Both the position numbers and the translations under genes were made by a program. Positions 1 through 11,640 of a stretch of DNA of 64,000 bases are shown in pieces (position 1 is the stretch's first letter; each line of letters begins with the position of its first letter). The stretch is from the NCBI GenBank assembly GCA_024138015.1, contig JAMXBB010000001.1, positions 127,643,560-127,707,559 on the forward strand, given 5' to 3'. This DNA comes from Lumnitzera littorea. Its lineage: Eukaryota; Streptophyta; Magnoliopsida; Myrtales; Combretaceae. The notes beneath the pieces were generated by a model. The model worked only from the letters and a program-made list of their open reading frames with translations. It searched no databases and was not told the origin of the DNA.

Positions 1-899
1 TCGGTTAAATTAAGGAAAACTGAAATAAGACTCAGCAATACGTTACAAAAATGGGACCTTAACAAAAGGAAAGAGACCTAAAGCCAACATTTCTGATGGT
101 CTGGCAAGCCAAAAGAGGATGCTCCTCGAAGAGGAGAGGAAGGAGGCATTAGCCTAAAAAAAGCTTAAGCTATCAGTGCCGCCAAGCAAGCCATTATTAG
201 AATAGCACCCATGTAATCATCTTTATCTCACTATAGACTAGATAGGAAGGGCCCAAGCTAAAGCCCTAGGGAGGTATTGGAGGGAGAAGACTATTTCGTA
301 CTCTTATAAAGGGGTTCTATACAGGTCCAAGAAACCTTTCATCTACAAGGGTGGCTCTAAGTCGGCCACTAGGTAATATAGGAGGAAGATCTTCAAGCCC
401 TAGTAGGGAGTCCAAGGTAGCAATGTAATACTACATCACAAAGCTCTCAACTTGGAGGCCTCGATCGGGTCTTTCATTCTTGCCAACTAGAGCATCCTGG
501 AGATGACATCGAGGTGCCAATTTGACGACCCCCTTGAATTGGCGGGTTACTTCAGCTCCCTCAACTGTTAGGTGTGTTTTTGTTACTCTAAGTCACTTTG
601 TTTTGTAGTGTTTTTCTAAGTCTTCTTTTTGCTACTAACGTTATTGTTCTCATTGTGTAGTACCTTGGTTAAGTGCTACTATAGGTCAATCGCTATAAGG
701 AGATACTAGAAGAGGTAAAAGATCTCCAATCAAATATGCTTAGTGCATAGGAAGATTTAGAGGGGGCGAAGTCCTCTTTTAAGCAAATTCGTAAGAAATT
801 TTGTAGAGCTAATCGATGTTTGTGTTGTTGCTATGTATAAAATGCTACTCTAGAGGCCAAGCTACAAAAGGAAAAGGAAGGCCGAAAGGATGCCAACTA
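1..899 (+). pseudogene. Decayed 3' internal ORF of a plus-strand LTR retrotransposon
   Basis: No open frame survives, but short plus-strand stretches look coding. There is a Glu/Arg-rich stretch near 120-165, a patch reading YSYKGVLYRSKKPFIYKGG near 300-350, a segment ending DDPLELAGYFSSLNC before a stop near 570, and a charged coiled-coil-like patch near 690-890. Its position directly upstream of the minisatellites, polypurine tract and LTR suggests the last part of the internal region of the same element. I do not recognise the protein, and an accessory ORF is an inference from position only. Confidence 0.35.
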
Positions 900-1931
900 A
901 AGTGTCCTATCTTTCATTCCTAGGGTTCCAGCCAGCTCTTAGAGCACTGACCCACTCTTTTGTTGTAGTTTGCCTTTAAGGTGTCGTCCCATCTTTCTTT
1001 TTGGGATTCTAGCCAACTCTTAGAGCAATAGCCCACTCTTTTAATTCGTTTTTTAACAATTCAGCCAACCTTTAGGGTGTTGTAACATCTTTCATTAGAG
1101 TCCTAGTCAACTCATATAGTACTATCCCTTCTTTCTTTTAATCTTTTCTAGAGTGTTAGTTAGTTTTTAGAGCATTGTCCCCTCTTCTTTTTAGGGTTCA
1201 TGCCAGCTTTTAGAGCGTTATCCCCTCTTCTATTCTTTTCAAGGCTTTAGCCTGCCTTAAGGGCATTGCCTCATCTTGTTAAGATTCTAGCCAACTTTCA
1301 AAACATTACCCTTTCGTTCATCAACTTCTCATAGCGAGCCCATAAGGCGATTCTGTTCACCAAGTTCTCTTAACGAACCAGTTAAGCGCTTTCTTTTACC
1401 AATTTCTCTCAAGCGAGCCCATAGGGCACTTCTCTTCACCAAATTCTCTTAAGCGAGCCTAAAGGGCACTTCCTTTCATCTTTAACTTCTCTTAACGAGC
1501 CCATAGGACACTTTCGTTAACCAATTCCTCTTAGGCAAGCCCAAAGGGCGCTTTCTCTCATCATCAATTTCATCCAGGGTTGCTAGTCCCCAAGATACTC
1601 TCCCGCCTAGATTAGTCAGCTCAAGGAACACTACCAGGTTTCAATTTAGGGGTTTTAGCCAATTCTAAGAGTGCTTTACCCATTTCACCTAGGATGGTCA
1701 GCTTAGAGAAGCACTACTAGGTTTAGCTTGAATCGATTCCAAAAGTTAAGGTTGTTAGTCCCCGAAAGACACTTGCTCCTTGGTTAGTCAGCCTATTAGG
1801 ACATGACAAAATTTTCTCATATCTTTTAGGGTCTTAGCTAACTTAAGGAACACTTCACCTGCTTAGTCTAGTCTGCTCAAAGGAGCACTACCAAGTTTCA
1901 ATTTAGGGGTTTTAGCCAACTCCAAGAGCAC
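900..1931 (+). repeat. Compound minisatellite block, part 1 (retroelement 3' UTR)
   Basis: Three kinds of degenerate tandem unit follow each other. From about 900 to 1320, loose units of about 50 bp share 'agccaactcttagagca' followed by 'cccactctttt'. From about 1333 to 1560, six units with a period near 40 bp are built on 'aagcgagcccatagggca' (starts near 1333, 1372, 1412, 1452, 1494 and 1534). From about 1600, units near 82 bp contain 'cttggttagtcagctcat' and 'ttttagggtcttagccagc'. The last type continues beyond the solo LTR inserted at 1932. Hypervariable tandem repeats between pol and the 3' LTR are known from Tat/Ogre elements, which is how I read this block. Confidence 0.75.
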
Positions 1932-4820
1932 TATAAGTCTCGTAACCAATCACTCAAGGTTTCGATCGGCTGAAAGATCCGATCGAGCCTAAATTATAAA
2001 CTATTGAGAGAAATATTAGTAAAAATGACCCTGTAAACTTGAATTTAAGAAAATAAGTAATAAAATAGGATACTATAAAATTTTCAAATTTTAAGCATAA
2101 TAATTGCTAATTACCGAAAAGGCAAAAAGTGTAATCTAATAACTAATAAATTAGTAGAGATAGATTATATGTATACTAAAAATTTTAGAATGACCAAAAT
2201 AATAATTAGGAATGTTCACATGTACCCCACATGTATTTACGTATAGATAAAAATACGCGAAATTACCTAAATTAGCTAAAAACTTAGTAAATAATTAAAG
2301 AAAACTATAAATTAATTGTGGAAAAATCAGAAAAAAATCAGAAGAGTGTGGAATGATGCAAAGTTGGTCGTGGCAAGTCAGAATTTGAAAAAGAAAAATC
2401 AACCAATTAAATTAGAACAACACAAAAGCCAAAAATTTAGGGATAAGGCAATTGTCTTGTCCAAATTAATGCACAATAAATCCCCTAAAGCCCTATAAAT
2501 AGCAGGAAAAATCCAGGAACTCATTTGGACAGTTAGAAATCAGAGAAAATTAGGGAGAGACGAAAATTGAGAGAAAAATTCGGTTTAGAAAAAACTGTGC
2601 AATTAGGGCTTTCCAAGGGAACCCACACCAGACTAGCAGCTGGAAGTGGACAGCCACCACCACCACATGGTGGTGGCAGCGCCCAGGCTGGCCGACAAGG
2701 CCACGATGGCCAGAGTCACCCAGATCGGTGAGTCCAATTTCCAACCTGATTCTTGTGTAATTTTGTAAAAATAGTAAATAGTTTTAGAAAATTATGAAAC
2801 TTGTTATTCTAAGGTTTTATTGTATGTAGATTTAGAGAAAAATAATGATTTAGTTTAATCACATCTAAAAATATAGGGTCCTTAAGAAATCGTGCAAAAC
2901 CGAGCATGATTAGAACGGAAAATAAATAGGCTTAAGAGTGTAGTTTGGAGCTCAATTTTTTTTTTTTTTTTTTTTTGTAGGATGCTCATGTGATATAGAA
3001 TAGTGCTATGAAGTCATTTTTTTTAAATTAATTTTCGAAATTTTTAAGTTAATTTTTAGCCTTAAAATGATGAAAAAATTGGGTAATTTGGGGTTAATTA
3101 GGTGATTAAGATATTAATTACTGATTTAGATAGTAATTAGATGTTTAGGGATGTTAATCTCTGATGTGGAACCCTAATCCTAACCTTTGGAGTATTAAGT
3201 ATAGTTAATTTAGGAAATTAGGTAATTAATATAAGAAATTAGTAATATGTGAAATTGTAAATTAATAAATCTAAAAAAATTAGGGTTATTTAGATAATAT
3301 TAGAGTAAAAATCAGAATAATATTAAATCTGAATTAAGATTGAATTTTAGGTAATTATATAAAAAAGTAAGATTTTCTCACATCGGGGATAAATCCGATA
3401 CCCTAATTAAGACTAGCGTGTACCGAATAGCTTAGAATACTAAATTAAGACCCAATAGGATATTTAAATAATCGATCTTAATGTGATTAATTTCACATTA
3501 GGATTCGAGCATGTTTAGGACTTAGAAATCGAACTAAAACCTAATTTAGAAATTAATGCAGAAACCAAACCCGAACCTAACCCCAAACCTAGAATAATAA
3601 TAAAAAACTTAAGACCTAGATAATTAGGTATATTAAACCCTAAACCAAACATAACAATAAGTGTTATAGGATAAAATGAACCTATAATAGTTATATAAAA
3701 AGCTAAAACCACGTTTGTGTTATAGGGATGATCGGCGATGGCCTGAGCAAATCAGACCTCGAGTGAGTGAGCGAGGAGTCGAGATAAGTTGGGATTAATA
3801 CGATGCTGTATTTTGGAGGCTTAAGATTATGCTTAGTTGTGCTTATTAGATAGTTGAATGTATGCATGTGCTTGATTATGAGTGATGCTATGACTCAGTT
3901 TGTTGCTCTAGCACGTATTGTATGAATTGTATAAAAGGATTGATCACCCTAAACTGGACTTAATTAAATATCCAACCAATAATCATAATCGGACATGCAT
4001 GGCAACCCGTTAGAGGAACTTAGGACTTTCCGGCCAAATACCGACCCCTTCGGAAAGGATAGCGCAGGATTGCAAAATGGTCCTTTCTTCATCCTCAGTC
4101 GAACTAAGTGACAGGAGAGGAGGTCGCGACAAGGGTGAAGACAGTGGTTCGAAGGTAATCGCGGGAGGAGCAAGGTCTCCATTACATAAGCCTGGGTTTG
4201 GTCGTGAGCTTTTGCATTAACGGCAACTCCTCAACCCAAATTAGAGCGGGCGCAATTTCTCCAATCTCACGACAGGCCGAACAACGTCGTGCGATAGCAT
4301 TTGCTTACACATGCATTGCACCTAATAAGTAATTGAAAACCTTGTTGTGTATATGGTATAGTTTTAAGTCCTTCATCCTAACTTACTGAGCTGTGGTTGC
4401 TCACATTCCTATAGACGTCGTGCAGGTGCTGGCTAAGAAGCGGCATATAACTACTCCAAAGCTAGCAACTGCTGGATCTTGGGGAGTGAAGAAAAACATG
4501 TGAAGAATAAAGTCACATTTTAAGGTCCAAGTTTTTATTTTAGAATTATTTTTCATTTCCGAATGATGTAATAACTAGGAAATATACTATAGAGAAATAA
4601 TGTAAACTTTAACTGCAATAACTAAATTATAACATATATATAATTCCTCACTTTTATAGGTAAATGATTTATTTAAATTACAAACTGTTTACTTCAAAGC
4701 GGGTTAGTCGTGGACGCCTTGTGTGGATTAGGTCTAAGATAGCGGTTATAAGGCCAACTTCTATCTTAGGATGGTTTACACGGCGAAGCTGTTACGACTC
4801 TGCCGCTTCGGGGCGTGACA
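1932..4820 (+). mobile_element. Solo LTR, copy A of a 2.9-3.1 kb LTR family
   Basis: The unit starts TATAAGTC (a decayed TG start) and ends GGGCGTGACA. It is flanked by perfect 5-bp target duplications 'agcac' at 1927-1931 and 4821-4825. No coding region, primer-binding site or internal domain is seen, so it reads as a solo LTR. A TATA box (TATAAATA, 2494-2501) about 560 bp from the start gives the orientation. About 160 bp downstream is an inverted repeat, CCACCACCA/TGGTGGTGG, near 2655-2675. A GC-richer block at about 3985-4320 is shared with all other copies. It splits the 82-bp minisatellite. It is most similar to copy B. Confidence 0.88.
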
Positions 4821-5540
4821 AGCACTTCACCCATTTCACTTAGGATAGTCAACTTAAAGGAGTACTACTAGGTTTATCTTGAATCGATTCTAAAAATTAA
4901 GGCTATTAGTCCCCGAGAGATGCTCTTACCTTGGTTAGTCAGCTCATTGGGGTATAACCAAGTTTTCTCTATCTTTTAGGGTCTTAACCAGCTCAAGAAG
5001 TGCTTCGCCTACCTTGGTTGGTCAGCTCATTAGGGACGACCAAGTTCTCTCATATCTTTTAAGGTTTTAGCCAACTTAAGAAGCACTATGCCCACCTTAG
5101 TTCGTCAGCTCATTAAGGTACAAACAAGTTTTCTCATTTTTTTAGGGTCTTAGCCAGCTCAAAGACTGCTTCGCTCACCAAGTTTTCTCATCTCTTTAGG
5201 GCCTTAGTCACTTAAGGAGCACTTCGTTCGCCTTGGTTAGTCAACTCATTAAAGGCACGATCAAGTTTTCTCATTCTTTTAGGGTCTTAGTCAGCTCAAG
5301 GAGCACTTCGCCCGCCTTAGTTAGTGAGCTCATTAGGGTACAACTAAGTTTTCTCATTCTTTTTGGGGCGTTAGCCAACTAAAGGAGCGCTTCGCCCTTT
5401 TCACCTTGATTCATCAACTCATAAGAACACAACCAAACTTCAATTCTTCTTTCAGTCTTTTAGCTATCTCTTAAAGCGTCACCTCTCTCTTCACCAAAGT
5501 CCTTAGTGGACAAAACTTAGGATAACTAGTTAACTGTAGC
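4821..5540 (+). repeat. Compound minisatellite block, part 2
   Basis: This continues the 82-83 bp unit interrupted by the solo LTR. Copies of 'ccttggttagtcagctcat' begin near 4929, 5012, 5094, 5231 and 5314, with one partial unit between the third and fourth. Each unit carries 'caagttttctcat', 'ttttagggtcttagccagctcaa' variants and 'gagcacttcgccc'. The array decays towards 5540. No reading frame is open across units. Confidence 0.75.
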
Positions 5541-5636
5541 GCTTCTTAGGATAATTTCCACTATTAGGGCAAAAATAGTGTTTATTTTATCTTTATGGTA
5601 AAATTTTACTCAAACTTCACCATAAAAAAGGATAGC
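5541..5636 (+). other. 3' UTR end and polypurine tract of the plus-strand Tat/Ogre-like element
   Basis: The sequence 'accataaaaaaggatagc' at about 5619-5636 lies immediately before the LTR. It aligns base by base with the polypurine tract of the minus-strand element near 44495 ('ttataaagaggggc'), including the upstream 'ctttatggtaaaattttactcaaac'. The role (plus-strand primer for reverse transcription) is inferred from this alignment and position. Confidence 0.55.
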
Positions 5637-8269
5637 TATAAATACCCAATTTTTGCACCACATATCCCCCCTCTCCCCCTCTTATCTTTTTCAAAATTTT
5701 TAGAATTGGATAAAAGGTTCTAAATTAAGAAAAATAAAAAAATAGAAAATTAAGAAAACCCAAAAATATGAAATTTTGGAAAATACAAAAATAGGAAAAA
5801 AAACACAAAAAAATAAGAAATTTAGAAAAAAAAATACAAAAAATGGAAAAAATACATAGAAAATTGAAAAATCACAAAAAATAAGAAAAATTTAAGGATT
5901 TAGGAAATATAGAAAATAATGAATTTCTTGTTTAGAATAGAATTTTTAATAAAAGTATAAAGGGAACCATTGAGCCTGAGCTTAAATTTAAATCTATCCC
6001 AAGCTAACCTTATTCATATATACAATTTAATTGCACATATGAATAAGGCACAAGCTAATGGCCTAATATTAAAACACTTGAGCATTACATTTAGGTTTGG
6101 TTTAAGATCAACGGTTTAAATCTCACTAGAGGCATAAAAATGCCTTTTGTCTTTTTTCTTTTTCCAAACTCCATGCATTGCCACATGTCAAGCCATCACT
6201 AGGCCACGTGTCTAATTATAACACGTGGCACTCTATGATTGGCCTTAACAACGCATTTTCTTTCCCCCTTTCCTTTTCTTTCCCTCACTTTCTCATTTAA
6301 AAAAAAAAAAGAAAAAAGAAAACACACGTAGGGAGGGTTTTTCATTTGAAAAAAACAACCACACATATAGAGATTGGGGGCTCTCTCCACTGTCTTTCTC
6401 TCCCCAAAAAACACACGCACACATGTGAGGAAGGGGACCTTTTTTTTTCGAACATACATAGACTTCTCTCAAACATCTCCTTCTTGCTCTCAAACCATAT
6501 ACAACCACAAACCAAACACAACGCCACCACATCCCCGACCCCTCTCTCTCTCTCTAAACACCATCCCAAACCCACGGATCTCCTTCTCTCGACCAATCTC
6601 TCTCTCGCACAACATACACAAAAAAAAAAAACACAGCTCACCCTCAATCCATCCCCGACCCCTCTCTCTTTCTCTCTCTCTCTCTTGCTTCAACACCGCC
6701 CAACACCCATACACATAGGCCCCACTTACACACACAGTCAACATACGGCTATTCATTATCCTCCTCAAATCCACACAATAACAACCCCTATTAAGACATC
6801 CTTTGACACCCACAACCACTGCCACACACAACACAATCTTACCTCTCTCTCATGGCTGTTACCACCAACCAAACTACCCACACATCGACCCTAAACATAA
6901 ATACACATACAGCCTCACTCACTCATTATCCGTACATATACACTGAAGCACAAACCATGGATCGCAACTGCCATACATAGCCCCTTCACACACGACTGCA
7001 ACCCCACCACTGTAGCTCCCCATTCTCAAACCACACCACAAGCCGCTCGCCTATTAACCCCTTACAATACATCAAACCAGCACAATGGTAGCAATGCGCG
7101 AATCAACTCCCTACCACTCATGGCTGACTTCTGAAAAACCCACTAAACCACCAACAACAATTGAGGCATTTCACCAGACCCCAATTCTCCAATGAAACTC
7201 TGATAAAACCACTTTTACCTACTCGAAAATCTCCTTAAAACCACCAAAAATGCTGCCCCCCCCCCCCCCCAGTCCGCTGTTAAAGGATGAGTTTTTGAAT
7301 TGATTCGACCCAACCCGTGGAGCTACAACCTAACCGATCTGACCCGTAGAGCTTTAACCCGATAGACTCAACTTTGACCCAACCAACCTACACCTAAAGC
7401 TTAGTCTAACCTTGTCCTTTTTTTTAGTTTTCAATTCATGTTTTTTAGTAACATAGGTTTTTTCTTTTTTTTTTTAATTTATTATTGTAATTAAGAAAAA
7501 AGCGAAAAAGAAAAGAAAAAGAAGCAAAGTAAGAAAAAGAAAAAAAAAAAGGAAAAAGGAAAAGAAGTAAGAAAAAGGACAAAAAAAAAAAGAGGAGAAA
7601 AAAATTTGTTACATTTTATTTATTTATTTTAGTCAAAATAATAATAAAATAGAAAATAAATGAATGAATGAATAAATAAAATTTTATCACTTAGAAAAAA
7701 TCAATTTTTTTTTCTTTCTAATAAATAAAAATAAATGGACCTTTCAAACTAAGGCACTTTAGAATTTCCAAAAATAAAATCCTAAATTAGTATCCTTAGA
7801 AAATTTTCCTTAAATAAAATTAAAATGGGTACAAACATAAACTCGAATGTTTTCTAAAAACTAAAATCAATTCAATCCGCTAATGTTTTTGATAAACAAA
7901 CTATAAAAGTCTAATCCCAAATAACGAGTACATAGGCGCTCATATGTATGAGACAATTTAAAATATGAAAAGTTTTATATTTTCCATCTTCGTAGATATT
8001 TGTGTAATTTAATTAAATTAGTCGCATGTAATATAATTAATCATTTAGAAATTGAAAAAGGGTATTATTGAAATGCAAATTTAAAATTGAAAAGTTAAAA
8101 AGTGATATCCGTTTAGAGTTTAATAGAATAGCCCCCAAATCCAAATCTCTCGTTTTAGAAAACCGTTTTGTAAAATTGGTTTTCTCATTAAGAACAGTAG
8201 CTAAGTTATAACTAATTCACCCAATTGATTGTTATTGGTTATAACTTAACTTTTTTCCCAACTACGATT
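5637..8269 (+). mobile_element. LTR of a Tat/Ogre-like element (plus orientation)
   Basis: The start (TATAAATACCCAATTTTTG) aligns with the LTR start of the minus-strand element (TGTTGTAGACACC at 44494), with the first TG decayed. The LTR contains an A-rich stretch (5690-5930), a long CT/CA-rich low-complexity stretch (6240-7100, with (CT)n near 6541 and 6661), a run of 15 C at 7256-7270, and a 'gacccaacc' cluster (7300-7390). A purine-rich tract (7490-7600) follows. The end region (8150-8265) matches the LTR at the right edge of the window. Overlapping open frames at 6199-6894 on both strands are low-complexity His/Thr/Ser/Pro artefacts, not genes. Confidence 0.7.
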
Positions 8270-8576
8270 GGGTGGCGACTCCAAAGCATTTTCAAAATAT
8301 ACAAGGATCAGTTTTCTTTAGACCCTAGTTAAGAGTCAATATTAAATAGGTAAGGTTCAAATACTGATTAGTTTTAAAAAGACTTAATTTAAAAAGAACT
8401 AGGAGGAAAAAACCAAGCTTCATAAAACTCACAAGATTGAAAAGAAGGACTGCGAAAGAGTGGTGATTTTTGGTGTTTCGCAAAGAGTTTTTATACTTTT
8501 AATACAGAAGAACTCGTTTTTCACCTAAGGTAAAGAGAAAAACAAACTAAAGGTCAAGTTTCATGGTTCCAAGCAT
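8270..8576 (+). other. Primer-binding site and leader of a Tat/Ogre-like element
   Basis: TGGCGACTCC at 8273-8282 matches the first ten bases complementary to the 3' end of plant tRNA-Arg, the primer used by Tat/Ogre elements. The following 150 bases align with the leader downstream of the primer-binding site at 63168-63177 on the other strand ('aaagcattttcaaaata', 'caaggatc', 'tattaaatagg'). The leader therefore continues the LTR to the left, although that LTR also has a 3' internal end upstream. No gag follows; the sequence is cut off by the chromovirus LTR near 8577. Confidence 0.6.
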
Positions 8577-9468
8577 TGTGATTCTAAGAAAATTTATACA
8601 AAATCAGACAAAAATTGAAGTCTCACTAGAAAATAGAGCTCCTGCCACCTTCGATGGCCACCAACTTATCAATATGGCTAGGCGCTAGGTGCCGGTTCAA
8701 GTGGTAGAGGTGGTTGGACTCCAGTAATTCCCTAAGCCATCGTACTCTCTTATGGACATATTACGTGCAAATTTTGCAAAATTTCCCTAATTCAATCCTC
8801 AAATCTCCAAAATCCCACTCTAATTTTCCCAAATCCTTTCTTGCATATAGAAACTGTGGAGAGCATTTCCTGGATTTTTTAGAGCTTGTAGTTGTAGAAA
8901 TGAATTTACTTTCTCTCTTCTTAAAGAATTATGCTCATATGCTTAAGGTAATTGCATGCTAAACCCTTCTTCAATCAATAACACCTATCCTACATAATTC
9001 CACACGCCTATACTAACATTTTCCAACTGCCCCCACTTAATTTAGGATTTTTGTTAATTTTTTATTAATTTCCCTAACTCATTTAAGCCTAAAATGTAAA
9101 TAATAAGGTATTTTAATTAATTACATATATATGTATATACATAAAAATTACACACAACACATATATATGTATTCTACTTGTTATTTTATGCCACATAATA
9201 ATTTATTATATATATAATTTATCTCTAAATATTTATTAACTAACGCAGCTTGTTTTATACGATTACGATAAATAATATATAATATAGTTAAATTACTCTG
9301 TGTTAGATATATTCTTATTATTTTATTATATTTTTAGAATTCAAGTCCACAGGGTCTCCTCAACTAATGTATCGAGCGTTCTTGTAAATTTTTAAGTTAA
9401 TGGGATTAATTTCACTGACATCCTAAATTCACTCACTCATTTCCAATTCATAAAATATGGGGTTTACA
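8577..9468 (-). mobile_element. 3' LTR of the minus-strand chromovirus
   Basis: Read on the minus strand, it begins TGTAAACCCC (9468 to 9459) directly after a polypurine-like tract and probably ends at the TG seen on the plus strand at 8577. That gives about 890 bp. The lower boundary is uncertain because I could not find a matching 5' LTR beyond the gag start at 17292. The open frame at 8714-8962 on the plus strand lies inside this LTR and is not considered a gene. Confidence 0.5.
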
Positions 9469-9495
9469 TTTTTAACTCCCTTCAAAAAAGTTTTG
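9469..9495 (-). other. Polypurine tract of the chromovirus
   Basis: On the minus strand, 'acttttttgaagggag' lies between the end of pol (stop at 9574-9576) and the LTR start at 9468. This is the expected place for the second-strand primer of a Ty3/gypsy element. Confidence 0.55.
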
Positions 9496-9573
9496 TCCCC
9501 GAAACTTTCATTTACCATCATATCATTACATAAGCAACCATATCTTTATAATACATTAGTACTAACCAGTCAC

Positions 9574-10924
9574 TCAAAAAAGGTCGGGGTATCGCTTCTC
9601 CATGGCAACCTTTAGTTCCCATGTCACTTCTACTCTTAGGCCACTACCTTACTGAACCTTTACATATTCAATTTCATAACCTTTAAATTTGGTTGTCTTA
9701 GATTTTGATCGGTTTCTCCTCAATTGTATAGTCTTCTTATAAATCCACTAGCTTCAACTCAACAATTGCATCTGGATTCCTCATAAATTTCTGTAACATC
9801 GACATGTGAAATATATCATGATATCTAGCTAAACTTAGTGGTAAAGCAATTCAATACGCTACATTTCCTACTCTCTCCAAGATTTCAAAAGGACCAATGT
9901 ATCGAGGACTTAGTTTTCCTATAGTACCAAATCATTTGAATCCTCTAAATGAACTTATCTTAACATATACATGATCTCTCACAGCAAACTCCATAGGCTT
10001 TCTCTTCAAATCTACCAAACTCTTATATTGATCCCATGCTACTTGCATCCTCTGACATATTACTTTCACTTTATCATTCATCTATTGGATCATATCAGGT
10101 CCTATTATTACATATTCATCATTTTCCCAATATAGTGATGATGGACACTTTCTTCCACATAATGCTTCTTACAATGCCATTTGTATAGTTGATTGATAAC
10201 TATTATTATAAGTAAACTCTACTAATCGTAAATATTGGTCCCAGTCACCACCAAAATCCAAAATACAACCTCTCAACATATCTTCAAGTACTTGAATAAT
10301 TCTTTCTAATTGTCCATCTGTCTAGGGGTGGTAAGCTATACTAAATCGCAACTTAGTTCCCAACGATCGGTGTAAGCTTTCCTAGAACTTTGATAGAAAT
10401 CAACTATCTTTATCTAAGACAATACTTACTGGCACACCATATAATCTAACAATCTCCCTTATATATAACCATGCTAGTTTCTCCATTGAATCACTAGTTC
10501 ACTATGGTATGAAATGAGTGCAATATGTCAATTTATCTACAACAACCCAAATCGAATCATGACCTGCTCTTGTCCTTAGAAGTCCTACTATAAAATCCAT
10601 AGTAATGTGATCCCATTTCCACTGGGGTATTTCTAATGATTGTAATAAACCACTAGGCCTCTAATGTTTTACCTTTACTAGCTAAAAAGTGATACACCCA
10701 ACTACGTATTGTGCCACATCCTTTTTCAAGCCTTTCCACCAAAACAACGCTTTCAGATCATGGTATATCTTATTTCCACCAAGATTCGATGCAAAACTAG
10801 TACTATGTGCTTCAGCCATGATCTCATTCTTTAACTTAGGGTCATTAGGCACATAAACTTTATTCTTATAACTTAACGCACCTTTAGTATCAATTTTGAA
10901 ATCAGGTACATCACTTACACTCAA
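9574..10924 (-). pseudogene. Chromovirus integrase with C-terminal chromodomain (decayed)
   Basis: Integrase inserts retrotransposon cDNA into the genome; the chromodomain tethers it to chromatin. The zinc-binding domain is open at 10682-10924 (HSTSF, then GGNKIYHDLKALFWW). The core follows with WVVVDKLT near 10540, a region equivalent to GVPVSIVSDRD near 10420, and HP.TDGQ near 10320. Further along are the C-terminal KLSPRYIGPFEIL near 9900 and a chromodomain tail reading VTWELKVAMEKRYPDLF just before the stop at 9574-9576. Stops replace Arg (10400-10402), Trp (10382-10384) and Gln (10322-10324) of family motifs. The layout fits the Tekay/Del branch. It is not functional. Confidence 0.85.
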
Positions 10925-11640
10925 CTTTTAGTTAATCTCTTTCAATTTTTTATCTTCATCTTATTGAAGCCTCATTCTCTCCATTAGAGTGGGTTATACT
11001 ACTAAATTCATCAATTGTATGTTAGTCTCATGCCATCTGAATTCAATCTCCAACTTCTCAAGCACCTAAATCAACTCACATTGAGTAGTAAGTAATGAGG
11101 CCACTTGTTCATAGTTTTTGTGACTTAACATATCTGCTATAACATTAGCTTTGCCCGGATGATAATTTATAGTCATATCATAATTTTTAATCAATTCCAA
11201 CCAATACCTTTCTCACAAGTTCAGTTCTTTCTAAGTAAAGAAATGCTTCAAACTTTTATGATCCGTATAGATTTCACAATGCTATCTATATAGATAATGT
11301 CTCCAAATTTTCAAAGCAAACACCATAATTGCCAACTCGAGATCATGTATCAGATGATTCTGCTCGTGAGACCACAACTGCCTTAATGCATATGCTACGA
11401 CCTTGCTACCCTACATTGATATGCAACCCAGTTCAGTCTTGGAGGCATCACTATATACATAAATAAGGTTTATTTGGACTTAGCAAAATAAGTGTTGATG
11501 TCAAAATCAAACAGTCCTTTAGTTTTTGGAAACTTCTTTTACACTCATCACTCCATTCAAATTTAACATCCTTTTTTTGTCAGCTAAGTTAAAGGTCTTG
11601 CTATCTTAGAGAAATCTATTATAAATCGCCTATAATACCT
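10925..11640 (-). pseudogene. Chromovirus RNase H domain (decayed)
   Basis: This domain degrades the RNA strand of the RNA/DNA hybrid. In one minus-strand frame with several stops I read a segment like VYSDASKTELGCISM near 11450, then KVVAYALRQL, DLELAIMVFALKIWRHYLY near 11340, EIYTDHKSLKHF near 11260 and NYHPGKANVIADMLS near 11160. These match the usual order of the gypsy RNase H. It lies between the RT and integrase parts of the same element. Confidence 0.8.

Noticed and set aside
5634..5645. 'gctataaatacc' as a TATA box
   Set aside because: It aligns with the LTR start TGTTGTAGACACC of the minus-strand element, so it is better explained as a decayed LTR terminus.
6199..6894. Several overlapping open frames on both strands, up to 182 residues
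   Set aside because: They are translations of CT/CA-rich low-complexity DNA inside an LTR, with no start context, domain or codon bias.
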